From the NCBI GenBank assembly GCA_016841245.1, contig JAENZN010000030.1, positions 1-39,935 of the forward strand: a DNA stretch of 39,935 nucleotides. The letters are read 5' to 3'. A program made the position numbers and the translations under genes. This DNA is from Syntrophomonas sp. (GTDB lineage Bacteria; Bacillota; Syntrophomonadia; Syntrophomonadales; Syntrophomonadaceae). Within the stretch, counting starts at the first letter, position 1. Every line of letters begins with the position of its first letter. This document shows, piece after piece, positions 1-7,787 of the stretch. The notes under the pieces are model-generated. The model saw only the letters and a list, made by a program, of their open reading frames with translations. It made no database searches and was not told the DNA's origin.

Positions 1-31
1 TGGGGGGAGCCAGGGTGAGTTTTTCTTTCAT
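1..31 (-). CDS. Start of an unidentified gene, cut by the window edge
   Basis: An ATG at 31-29 on the minus strand is preceded by an AAAGGAG ribosome binding site about 10 nt upstream. It opens a frame reading MKEKLTLAPP before the window ends. Ten residues cannot identify a product. The AT-rich, palindrome-rich stretch 32-355 lies directly upstream and would be its promoter region. The call rests only on the start codon, its ribosome binding site and the open frame. Confidence 0.4.
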   Translation of the reverse strand, partial: MKEKLTLAPP

Positions 32-355
32 GCTCTTTTCTCTCCTTTCCTTCGTGATCCTTCATATTCCATTTTATAATCTCGCTTTACATTTACTGTT
101 TGCTTACTGAGATATGGATATATTAATAATCTATTATATAATGATTCATATTTAATAGATTAGCCATATTTGATGCCATGTTATTAAATTATAATACAAA
201 TATGACTCATATTGATGTTAATAGTTTGTTAAACTTTATACTTTTAACTGAAATAGTATACACCACTGTATACTATTATTTCCAATACTGTATCCATTAT
301 CATGTTTTAGCTCTTAATAGCCTGACCAGGACGTTAAATCTCGCTGTTCCAAGCA
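32..355. promoter_or_regulatory. AT-rich intergenic region with three palindromes
   Basis: No convincing gene is present. Three inverted repeats are visible. TAATCTATT (127-135) pairs with AATAGATTA (154-162), with a TATAAT-like core between them. AATATGA-C-TCATATT is perfect at 199-213. AATAGTATACA-CCAC-TGTATACTATT is perfect at 252-277 (11-bp arms, 4-bp centre). The last has the form of a dimeric repressor operator. The likely target is the minus-strand gene starting at 31. A 62-codon plus-strand frame here has no ribosome binding site and no recognisable protein features. Confidence 0.45.
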
Positions 356-829
356 TTAAGATCTGAGAGTAGCTATAATACGTATAGGATCGATAAGCAG
401 ATCCAGGGCGTCAATTATACTCTTAACTGCAATGTCCGCTGCTTGCATAGCCTCTATTGAACAACCTTCGGCTTCGATTACCAATATCGATAGTCCGGCA
501 TTAGCAAGCATGAGCCGGTCGTTATAACCATTACCCACAGCTATACTATTTTCTGCCTGCAGAGTATTAAGGATATCCAGTTTATCCTGTGCTCCATTTT
601 CCGAGCTCACCTTTAACAGCTCCACTTCCAGCTCTTTCGCAATATCCTTGCCAGCTCCAAAGGTATCGGCAGTAAGAATGTATACCTTAAGTTTATCTTT
701 GAGTACTTCTATCCTCTCTTTAACGCCAGCAAGTAATATTCCATCAACGGCTAGAGTACCGTTTAAATCAAGCAGGAGATTTTCTAAGATTAGAGTGATT
801 TGCCGACCCGGTATGGATATTTTTATCAT
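356..829 (-). CDS. HAD-superfamily small hydrolase (soluble P-type-ATPase-like domain)
   Basis: This 157-residue cytosolic protein carries the HAD phosphatase core. Motif I is DLNGTLAVDG near residues 22-31, with Asn in place of the second Asp found in many phosphatases. Motif II is ILTAD near 51-55, and motif IV is VGNGYNDRLML near 97-107. A stand-alone fold of this kind resembles the phosphorylation domain of P-type ATPases without its membrane part. That family is annotated as soluble P-type ATPase or HAD hydrolase, with no firm substrate. The start is set by a very good site (GAAGGAGGTAATATAAATG). It is monocistronic, with the structured element 976-1092 upstream and no clear terminator downstream. 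The fold assignment is firm and the substrate is unknown. Confidence 0.8.
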   Translation of the reverse strand: MIKISIPGRQITLILENLLLDLNGTLAVDGILLAGVKERIEVLKDKLKVYILTADTFGAGKDIAKELEVELLKVSSENGAQDKLDILNTLQAENSIAVGNGYNDRLMLANAGLSILVIEAEGCSIEAMQAADIAVKSIIDALDLLIDPIRIIATLRS

Positions 830-975
830 TTATATTACCTCCTTCAAGCTGTTTGAACCGCTAATATCCTAAACTATATTCTAACACCGTTCATTTCCCT
901 AATAAATAAAATACGCCTTCTATAAACACCATAATTTACCGGGATAGAGATTTGAATCCTGCATATAATAAAGCT

Positions 976-1092
976 ACAGTCAGTGATACCGCAACATTTT
1001 AAAGATCTGGTTCCTTTTAATTAAGGCAATCTAATTTCTTTAAAAGACAGGCGCTGCATACGCAGCACATGAAATGGTATCACTGGCTTTTT
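976..1092 (+). ncRNA. Candidate structured small RNA closed by a 13-bp terminal helix
   Basis: Segment 978-990 (AGTCAGTGATACC) pairs over 13 positions with 1076-1088 (GGTATCACTGGCT), with one G-U wobble. The 3' strand is followed by TTTT, as at an intrinsic terminator. A TATAAT box at 964-969 places a start point near 976, right at the 5' strand of the helix. Inside the closing helix are TTTTAAAG (997-1004) with CTTTAAAA (1038-1045), an apical CCTT/AAGG stem in 1013-1026, and a tight hairpin GCTGC-ATAC-GCAGC (1053-1066). I see no good -35 box and no known RNA family. The alternative is a small inverted-repeat mobile element. It is convergent with the membrane-protein gene ending at 1110. Confidence 0.45.
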
Positions 1093-1109
1093 ATAATGCA
1101 ATGGAAATT

Positions 1110-1547
1110 TTATGAACAGTTGATCAACTTTCTAAAATTTATGGATGCCAGTGCGGTATAATAAAAACAGCTGATAAACGGTAAATAAATCAAAAGATAA
1201 TAATATAAGGGTTTGTCAGAATAAACTGTTATTCCGGCCAGGGACAGCAGACCCACCAGAGGAGTATACCAGAACTGCAGCATAAAGATGGCATATTCAT
1301 AAAGGCCCATAAAATTTAACCTGCTTATACAGATTCCGGCAAAAAATATGGCCGGAGCCTGCCATATTAAAACTATGATAATCTTTTTATTTAAGGGCAG
1401 TTCATAGGCTCGATGCGCTTCCAGAGCAATAACCAGCAGGTAAATAATCGAAACGATAATATCCAGGCCGGGAAAATAAATACTTAAAACACCGGCCCCA
1501 AAAGCACTGATATGAATAAAATATAATCTTATTACATTCGCCAGCAT
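1110..1547 (-). CDS. Small multi-spanning membrane protein, unknown function
   Basis: A 145-residue hydrophobic protein with about four to five predicted membrane segments: residues 5-25, 28-44, 55-75, 85-105 and 115-135. Only short charged loops separate them, such as EAHRAYELPLNKK. I do not recognise a family. Its ATG directly abuts the stop codon of the YiiX-like gene (TAA-ATG), so translation is probably coupled and the two form an operon. That pairing suggests a membrane partner for the exported or membrane-anchored hydrolase, but this is inference from adjacency. Confidence 0.7.
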   Translation of the reverse strand: MLANVIRLYFIHISAFGAGVLSIYFPGLDIIVSIIYLLVIALEAHRAYELPLNKKIIIVLIWQAPAIFFAGICISRLNFMGLYEYAIFMLQFWYTPLVGLLSLAGITVYSDKPLYYYLLIYLPFISCFYYTALASINFRKLINCS

Positions 1548-2168
1548 TTAATTTCCCTTCTCCCGGATAATACTAACATAGTGACTGTAATAGAAAGCAT
1601 CCGGAGAAATCCATAAATCCCGGTGCTCATCCAGTTCAATTCCCTGTTCCACATAAGCTTTCCATATAACCTTACTGCAATTCCATATTCTATCCCCAGG
1701 TTTAAACGCCAGGGGGTAAAACATTTTACCCTGAAACTCAGCAGCATATTCTGCGGCCTTCTTTTTTACTTCTGGATCTGCTTCCACCCGGAGCAGACAG
1801 ACTTCCGTATAGTCACGGAAATGGTCAATAGAACGCAGGTGTACTCCGTAATCCACAAAAGCTTCTATTACCTGTCCATTGCCGTTATATATCCCTACAT
1901 GTGAAAACCGACCATAGGCACAATCGGGATATCCTCCCAGTACTATATCACCTACTTCAAGTCCAGCAAAGGAAATGTCGTTATAGTATTGAACATTAAA
2001 CCCGTAGCCAAATTTACCCTGGGCTGCACTATCCACATAAGCATACATAACAGCTTCCTGATCCTGAAAAACCTGGCGGTTGTCGCTGACCAGAAGTACT
2101 GAACTTACCAGTACCAAAAAAGGAAACACTAATAGACTAAATTTATTCCACCATGTGTTTAAGTTCAT
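1548..2168 (-). CDS. YiiX-like (permuted NlpC/P60) cysteine hydrolase, membrane anchored
   Basis: The 206-residue protein begins with an uncleaved-looking signal anchor (residues 8-28, FSLLVFPFLVLVSSVLLV). Next comes a circularly permuted papain-like domain. GDIVLGG leads to the His in RFSHVGIY (His90) with a Glu near 102, and the nucleophile candidate follows in WNCSKVIWKAY (Cys164). His before Cys is the order of the YiiX/YebB class. That class includes peptidases, amidases and lipid-modifying enzymes, so the substrate is open. The start is supported by AAGGAGTCATTAAATG. A promoter TTGTCT-17-TATAGT lies upstream on the minus strand. It heads a two-gene unit with the membrane protein that follows. 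Confidence 0.75.
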   Translation of the reverse strand: MNLNTWWNKFSLLVFPFLVLVSSVLLVSDNRQVFQDQEAVMYAYVDSAAQGKFGYGFNVQYYNDISFAGLEVGDIVLGGYPDCAYGRFSHVGIYNGNGQVIEAFVDYGVHLRSIDHFRDYTEVCLLRVEADPEVKKKAAEYAAEFQGKMFYPLAFKPGDRIWNCSKVIWKAYVEQGIELDEHRDLWISPDAFYYSHYVSIIREKGN

Positions 2169-2202
2169 TTAATGACTCCTTGTCGCTTGAGTTAGTATTT
2201 AA

Positions 2203-2231
2203 ACTATATTACCACTTTTTCTTGCAGACAA
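2203..2231 (-). promoter_or_regulatory. Promoter of the YiiX-like gene
   Basis: On the minus strand a TTGTCT -35 box (2231-2226) is separated by exactly 17 nt from a TATAGT -10 box (2208-2203), about 35 nt before the ATG at 2168. Both match the housekeeping sigma consensus at four or more of six positions. Confidence 0.6.
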
Positions 2232-2289
2232 ACCTTTCTACTGTCTTTATGTTGGGTTAAAATATAAAAAAACTGGTGCGGTAGGATAA

Positions 2290-2985
2290 ATGAGAGGTAT
2301 ACTTAGAAAACTTGATAAAAGGGAAAGATTAACTGATAAGGAATATGAAGAGCTCTTGAAATATATTGATACTCTCCTCAGCAGTTCGGCAGAGTCCTAT
2401 GATTTGTTTTATACTAGATATTCTTCAGTTTTGTGGCGGGATTATTCAGTGTACATCCCCCATTTTAAATATGATATAGATGACTTGATCAATCACCTGA
2501 TATATCACCCGGAGCTATTTGACACGATGGCTGGGACACCTGATATGCTTGAGCTATTCCCGGTGGAAATGCATCCTTATATTGCGTACACACTAAAACA
2601 GGAAAATCATTATCTCCTTAAACAGCTAAGCCGTTCTCTGGCTGAACCTGCTTCCAACCCGCAGCAATTACCTTCGGCGAGATCGGGGAGCGTGGTCATA
2701 AAATATGAAGATGCTAATCCTTATAAGGAAATAGGTTTAAAATCACATTTTAAGAGATTAAGCAAATACCAGTTTATTACTCGTCTGCAGTCCTACCGCT
2801 ACCTGAAAGGCAGCAAAGCCAGTCAGGATAGAATAGATGTTCTGGAGGCTGATAAGCTGGGAGGGATATACACTAACAAAGAAAAATCTATTTATTATTA
2901 CATATTTTTGAATGAAAAAGATATCATTAAAGCTGAAAATGCCTGTTATGTCTTAAATATAGCACTATACGGAAGATCCAATTGA
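2290..2985 (+). CDS. Unrecognised protein, first gene of the Hsp70-like operon
   Basis: This 231-residue soluble protein has no signal peptide or membrane span, and I cannot assign it to a family. The N-terminal half is rich in Leu, Tyr and acidic residues and probably helical (for example DDLINHLIYHPELFD). A low-complexity Ser/Pro/Ala linker covers residues 118-135, and a basic, Tyr-rich C-terminal part follows (SHFKRLSKYQFITRLQSYRY). Its ribosome binding site is weak (GTAGGATAAATG). The next gene starts 10 nt after its stop. In this operon it could be a client-specificity or assembly factor for the ATPase at 6048, but no motif supports a specific role. No HPD (J-domain) motif is present. 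Confidence 0.7.
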   Translation: MRGILRKLDKRERLTDKEYEELLKYIDTLLSSSAESYDLFYTRYSSVLWRDYSVYIPHFKYDIDDLINHLIYHPELFDTMAGTPDMLELFPVEMHPYIAYTLKQENHYLLKQLSRSLAEPASNPQQLPSARSGSVVIKYEDANPYKEIGLKSHFKRLSKYQFITRLQSYRYLKGSKASQDRIDVLEADKLGGIYTNKEKSIYYYIFLNEKDIIKAENACYVLNIALYGRSN

Positions 2986-2995
2986 GGAGAAAAAA

Positions 2996-4477
2996 ATGCA
3001 AAGCATAGTACTCGAATTAAATCATGCTCTGGATAATAATAATAATAAGCTATTTGATATGTGGCAAAATGAACTCAGCTTGAGAGCATCCGCCCGGGCA
3101 GATATAAATGATGTCCATAACATATCTGTATCTAAAGTAAATGAATTAGAATTTTTTTATCGTTCCTGGTATTTCTCAAACAGAAAATTGGACTTTATTG
3201 ACCTGCTGCTGAGTAATCTCCAAAATATACAAGTACTTAAATGGCTGGGGGATGGACCGGTTTTTCTGCTGCAGGACTTCTGGGCTTTCCTGCCCTGGCA
3301 TATTGTTCTCAGACAGCCTCAGCCAGAAAAGCTCCAATTTATTGTTAATCTCTATAACTCGGAATATCATACAGCGATGATGCAGGTAGTAAATGCCCTT
3401 AATCTTGAATGCTGCCAGTATCTGCTATCAAGAACGGCCAATCCGGAACTGCGCAAGCTTTTTAAAGACCGGGAATCCGAACTATTCACTAACAGAAAGC
3501 AAACCCTTTATGGTTTTGAAAAATCTCAAAAAAACGAAACTTACCCGGGCCTCTATGGAGATAAGATAGAAAATATCCTGAAGGCGCTGGATTTATTGGA
3601 AGAAGGCAGCATTCATAATTATCACGACCCTTACTGTACCGAGCGGTTTTATAAGCTGTTAGCGGCAGGTGAAGAAATCTTTCATAGCGGTATGCTTGAA
3701 GATTGCCTGGCAGTGCTGGTTGATATATATGAGGATTATAAAAGAAAAAACCGATTGGTAAGCATTCTGGATGATGAAAAAATTCATCGTACTTTCTATC
3801 GCCTGCTGCGTAAGGTAATTCCTGTATACGCATTGTTAATCCAACCTTTAACTCCATATGAATTGGCGGATAAAGTTTACACCGAGTATTTTCCTCTTAT
3901 TAATCGTGATTTGGCCAGCCTGCAGTATCTGGCTGTGTACGAGAGCATTGTCTCAGCTTTTTATAAGCAAAACCCCAACATCATGTATGAAATCTATATA
4001 AAGAGCAGCAACCTTAATAAATATCGGCCTTTTGATAGTCACCTGATCGAAGCAGACGAAATAAATAAGGGTATCGATCCCCAACGCATGAATAATTTTA
4101 TGGAAATTATTCATCAAAAAATATCTGCTCTACCGCATGAATCTTTTATTATTATGGAATATCTCCGTATGTGCAGTATGATGAATATAATTTCCTTAAA
4201 TAAGCAAATGGCTGCCAAACTGCTCGATCATTATATCAGTCTGTGGAACTGGCTGCCCAGCAGCATGTTCATGAATGAGACCATAAACTCGCAGCTGGCT
4301 CCGCTGGCCGGAGAACGGTGCAGATTCCAGGCCCGGCAAATATGCGATGCGATAGCGGAAAATAGCCGGCCCAACCTGGCTGGCGAAATATCATCCCGGC
4401 CAGATTTGTTCAAGACCAAAGATGCGCTGTTAAAGCGTCAAATATTAGGGGCTTATTTTCTGGGGGTATTGAAATGA
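2996..4477 (+). CDS. Unrecognised large helical protein, Hsp70-like operon
   Basis: A 493-residue soluble protein without a recognised domain. Composition and spacing suggest an all-helical, possibly solenoid-like fold. Many short amphipathic helices carry Leu/Tyr/Trp pairs (for example EFFYRSWYFSNRK, DFWAFLPWHIVL, EEGSIHNYHDPYCTERFY). The start follows a strong site (GAGGAGAAAAAAATG). Its stop overlaps the start of the next gene in an ATGA arrangement, which implies coupled synthesis and a fixed ratio with the coiled-coil protein. No catalytic signature, Walker motif, zinc site or J-domain HPD was found by eye. A scaffold or adaptor role is a guess from context. Confidence 0.7.
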   Translation: MQSIVLELNHALDNNNNKLFDMWQNELSLRASARADINDVHNISVSKVNELEFFYRSWYFSNRKLDFIDLLLSNLQNIQVLKWLGDGPVFLLQDFWAFLPWHIVLRQPQPEKLQFIVNLYNSEYHTAMMQVVNALNLECCQYLLSRTANPELRKLFKDRESELFTNRKQTLYGFEKSQKNETYPGLYGDKIENILKALDLLEEGSIHNYHDPYCTERFYKLLAAGEEIFHSGMLEDCLAVLVDIYEDYKRKNRLVSILDDEKIHRTFYRLLRKVIPVYALLIQPLTPYELADKVYTEYFPLINRDLASLQYLAVYESIVSAFYKQNPNIMYEIYIKSSNLNKYRPFDSHLIEADEINKGIDPQRMNNFMEIIHQKISALPHESFIIMEYLRMCSMMNIISLNKQMAAKLLDHYISLWNWLPSSMFMNETINSQLAPLAGERCRFQARQICDAIAENSRPNLAGEISSRPDLFKTKDALLKRQILGAYFLGVLK

Positions 4478-6042
4478 ATATTAATGATTTGAACCTGGAG
4501 ACCTACGGTGAAAATATTGAACACTTCCTGCTTCTGCTGCGCAGTGAGGTAGAGGATATCAGCCAGCAGTTTGAAACGGGCCCTGATTCCCTGGAGAATC
4601 TAGACCGTTATCTGCTGACCGTAAACTCTTTTTATTATCGCAGCTTCCATGAAACCTTCTGGCCAGTGTACAAAAAGGACATAAAGGAAGAGATCAACCA
4701 GCTGCTGGGTCTGAAAATACAGGAGGAACTGTTAAAAAAGCATATCGCTGCCGTTATCAAACGCAATGCCAATTTATTCAATCAGGTTAAAAGAATTTCC
4801 GCCCGGCTGCAAGATTTAAAACAGCAAATTATGGAACAAAAATTATCCTTTAACGACGAAATAGAACGTCAGGTGCTGGAATTGATTTATGGTTTTAAAG
4901 AAATAAGGTATAAATTTGGGGAATTGGATGACTTCATGGACTGCCTCAATGAGATATCATCCGGACTGGCAAGTTTTCAGGGGCAGGCCCGTTCCCAGAT
5001 GCTAATTATGGGGGCTAGATCATTATGTTATGTGAATTCAGAAGACCCTTCTTATTATCAAATGCTCAAACAGCAAGATCAGATTTTTCATCTAATCCAA
5101 AAATGTGCATCAGATGATACTATTATGCCGGAACGTATCTCAAAAATTCGCAGCCTGCTGTTAAGCAGCACCATCGATTGGCCTGGGGAAGATTTCCGCA
5201 ATTTTTATGAAGCTCAAATTCGAGCAACTTCCCTGCATTATGCTGAACTTATGATGCTGAACTTACAGGTGCAGGATTACCAGCGGCTGAAAGAAATTAT
5301 ACTGGAATTCTCAGAATTCTTTGCCATCTGGCTGGAATTTTTGGATATGATCATACCTTATACATCTCGACCTGCTTTTCAACTGATACCGGAATTATAT
5401 CAGCTTAACCTTAATAATCCGGGATACTTGAAAGAATTGTATTATGATGTGTCTTCCACCCGCAAGAACATCGACCAAGTTGGAAATGATATGGATAATA
5501 CCCAGGATATTGATTTTGTTTATTTCAGCAGTCAGATGCAGAAGATTCTGGAATTTTCTGCTCCTCTTTATAAAACCATAGCCCAGGAAAGTCGAGTCAC
5601 TGAAATAACCCCTTTAACAGCTCGTCTACAGCAGATCAGCTGTGCTGTTTCTATAATGGACAGCCGAATAAAAATTTTAGCCGAAGAACAATTGCATATG
5701 TCGAATATTATTACTCATTGTGAAGACTTATTAACCCGGCTGGATTCAGAAATTGAGCTGCTCAGCAATATCAAGAATGATCTGGAAAGACACCTGGCCC
5801 CCCGCAATTTGGCCAGAGTATGGAAGGATTTGGATATACGGATCACCCATATACCCTTGACCAGGGGACAGCCCCTGGCAGATGAATATCTCTACCTGTT
5901 AGATAAATACCATATCAATACTCGTATTACCGAGGAGCCTGATAATACCATCCTGCATGAAGAAGGCGACATTTTTATTATCCGGGTAGAAGATGAAAGC
6001 AGTGAAGAAATACCTTATATAATCGTCGGAAAGAAAGGTTAG
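4474..6042 (+). CDS. Coiled-coil protein of the Hsp70-like operon
   Basis: A 522-residue soluble, predominantly helical protein with two clear coiled-coil stretches. One is at about residues 85-150 (IKRNANLFNQVKRISARLQD through the KEIRYKFGELDD region). The second, around 385-445, has heptad leucines and isoleucines. The C-terminal 60 residues are different: a short acidic, beta-like module (EEGDIFIIRVEDE, IPYIIVGKKG). Its ATG overlaps the preceding stop, and the ATPase gene begins 5 nt after its own stop. Rod-like partners are common for Hsp70-type ATPases (GrpE is a long-helix exchange factor), so a regulator or scaffold role is plausible. No sequence similarity to GrpE is visible. Confidence 0.7.
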   Translation: MNINDLNLETYGENIEHFLLLLRSEVEDISQQFETGPDSLENLDRYLLTVNSFYYRSFHETFWPVYKKDIKEEINQLLGLKIQEELLKKHIAAVIKRNANLFNQVKRISARLQDLKQQIMEQKLSFNDEIERQVLELIYGFKEIRYKFGELDDFMDCLNEISSGLASFQGQARSQMLIMGARSLCYVNSEDPSYYQMLKQQDQIFHLIQKCASDDTIMPERISKIRSLLLSSTIDWPGEDFRNFYEAQIRATSLHYAELMMLNLQVQDYQRLKEIILEFSEFFAIWLEFLDMIIPYTSRPAFQLIPELYQLNLNNPGYLKELYYDVSSTRKNIDQVGNDMDNTQDIDFVYFSSQMQKILEFSAPLYKTIAQESRVTEITPLTARLQQISCAVSIMDSRIKILAEEQLHMSNIITHCEDLLTRLDSEIELLSNIKNDLERHLAPRNLARVWKDLDIRITHIPLTRGQPLADEYLYLLDKYHINTRITEEPDNTILHEEGDIFIIRVEDESSEEIPYIIVGKKG

Positions 6043-6047
6043 TTAAG

Positions 6048-7757
6048 ATGCACCTGGGTATAGATATTGGAACTTCATACACCAAGATCGCCGGTCTGTT
6101 GGAAGAAAAGTGGGTGGATATCAGCCCTGAAGAAATGCTTATTCCAACTGCCGCAGCCTATTTGCCCTCAACCGGCCAGCTTTATTTTGGAAACCTGGCT
6201 CTGCGGCTGGATGAGCCAGAAATAGAAAAGGTATTCTTTTTTAAACTCGATTTAAAACGATATGTGGATTTCCAACTGGGACCTTATAAACTAAGGGAAG
6301 TCGTAGAAGAATTCTTATCCTTTTTAAATATCCAATATATTAAGGTTAAGGTTCCCCATATAAAATCTATGGCCCTGTCGGTACCCAACTACTTTGGCCT
6401 GAAGTCCAGACAGATAATGCTGGATGCCGCCCGGAAAGTTTTTGGCCTTGCTGACATCTATTTAGTACCGGAACCTCTGGCTGCGCTGATCGCTTACAAC
6501 ACTATAAATACTATGCAGCCGTTAGATGGTACTATTCTAAGTATAGATATTGGAGGAGGAACCACAGATTTTAGCTTTTTGGATGCCGCCAGTGATATGC
6601 AGGAGCTTATTCTGGAAAGCCAATTCCAGATTGGCTATGATGCTTTTTCCGGTTCAGAACTCGACCATGGTATTATAAGAAATATATTTATACCCCTGTA
6701 CCAAATGCAAACCGGGCAAAGCATCCCGGAAAAATTTATTACTGGCAAATCACTTTTGCCACCAGACCGCCAGCTTTATAACTTCTGGTTGGCAGAAGCT
6801 GAAAAACTTAAACTGGAAATAAGCAGAAACGGTTACGCTGCCTGGCATTTGAGCGATTTCTATCAAGGTGGGTCAATTTCATCGTATATTAACCAGAATT
6901 TATTTCTTGAATACCTGGAACCAGTGTATCAGAGACTCCAGGTATACTGCCAGAGCTTCCTCAGGGACCGGGCTGCCTTATTGGGTCTGGCCGCCGACAA
7001 TCGCTGGCATATAGACTACATTCTGCTTCAGGGTGGAGGTTCACTGGCTCCGGGAGTAAATAAGATTATTAACGAGTGTTTTCCTGATATTCAGGTGATT
7101 CTATCTGATTCCCCGGATCTGGTAGCCAGGGGGTTATGCTGCTGGAACGCTCATTATGTTGACAGATACACCAGCCTTAAGACCATATACCCCTTCGATT
7201 TCTATCGGGAAATATATGAAGGTCTTGACGATCAGACCAAACTGGTAAAAATCCCGTTTGATACGGCAAATCTGGAACTGGACATATTAGGCAGGTATAA
7301 AATATTCACTTTTTCTCCCGCATCTAATGGGGACCTGACACCTGAAAATGAACTGTCCCTGAAGATATATGAAGTGGCACAGGGTGAAGCCATCATTACT
7401 CAGGAACGTTTCCTGGGTATGGAACCAGTTCTGGAGCTTATATGGCCGGGAAAAGATATTCCTGCAGATACCAATGTATATTTGAATATGTATGAATGCA
7501 GATTAGAAACTGATACCCAGGCAGCAAGTTTGACCTGGCCGGAAAAAACAATACCGATTTTTCGTGATTTATTATCCCGGCAGCTGGAATCGCTCAATTT
7601 GATAGAGAATTATAAGCATATCAATCCTGATCTTATTAGAGATTTTGCTACTCATCTCGAGAAACAGAAGCATAACACACGTACTCCTTATACTAATCAT
7701 ACTCAAACCGTGCTATATAAGCTTTTGTGTTTGCTGCAGATTCTCGATAGTAAATAA
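6048..7757 (+). CDS. Divergent Hsp70/actin-fold ATPase
   Basis: The first 370 of 569 residues form an Hsp70-type nucleotide-binding domain. Phosphate-1 is GIDIGTSYTKIA (4-15). A FKLDLKRY segment (65-72) corresponds to the Hsp70 lysine loop. PEPLAALIAY (141-150) and phosphate-2 SIDIGGGTTDF (165-175) follow. AEAEKLKLEIS (249-259) matches the Hsp70 lobe II helix, and the adenosine motif is LLQGGGSLAPGV (326-337). ATP binding and hydrolysis are therefore expected. Residues 370-569 are beta-rich and do not resemble the DnaK substrate domain or its lid, and there is no EEVD-like tail. The ribosome binding site (AAAGAAAGG) lies inside the upstream gene. It is the fourth gene of a tightly packed operon with three unknown proteins and no dnaJ or grpE, so it is not the general chaperone. 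A specialised assembly ATPase is the likely class. Confidence 0.85.
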   Translation: MHLGIDIGTSYTKIAGLLEEKWVDISPEEMLIPTAAAYLPSTGQLYFGNLALRLDEPEIEKVFFFKLDLKRYVDFQLGPYKLREVVEEFLSFLNIQYIKVKVPHIKSMALSVPNYFGLKSRQIMLDAARKVFGLADIYLVPEPLAALIAYNTINTMQPLDGTILSIDIGGGTTDFSFLDAASDMQELILESQFQIGYDAFSGSELDHGIIRNIFIPLYQMQTGQSIPEKFITGKSLLPPDRQLYNFWLAEAEKLKLEISRNGYAAWHLSDFYQGGSISSYINQNLFLEYLEPVYQRLQVYCQSFLRDRAALLGLAADNRWHIDYILLQGGGSLAPGVNKIINECFPDIQVILSDSPDLVARGLCCWNAHYVDRYTSLKTIYPFDFYREIYEGLDDQTKLVKIPFDTANLELDILGRYKIFTFSPASNGDLTPENELSLKIYEVAQGEAIITQERFLGMEPVLELIWPGKDIPADTNVYLNMYECRLETDTQAASLTWPEKTIPIFRDLLSRQLESLNLIENYKHINPDLIRDFATHLEKQKHNTRTPYTNHTQTVLYKLLCLLQILDSK

Positions 7758-7787
7758 ATAGACTTAATCCGAAGGAGTGTAGCTGAA

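Noticed and set aside
178..366. 62-codon plus-strand frame in the left intergenic region
   Set aside because: No ribosome binding site, AT-rich composition-driven sequence, overlaps the HAD gene end and palindromes; no protein features.
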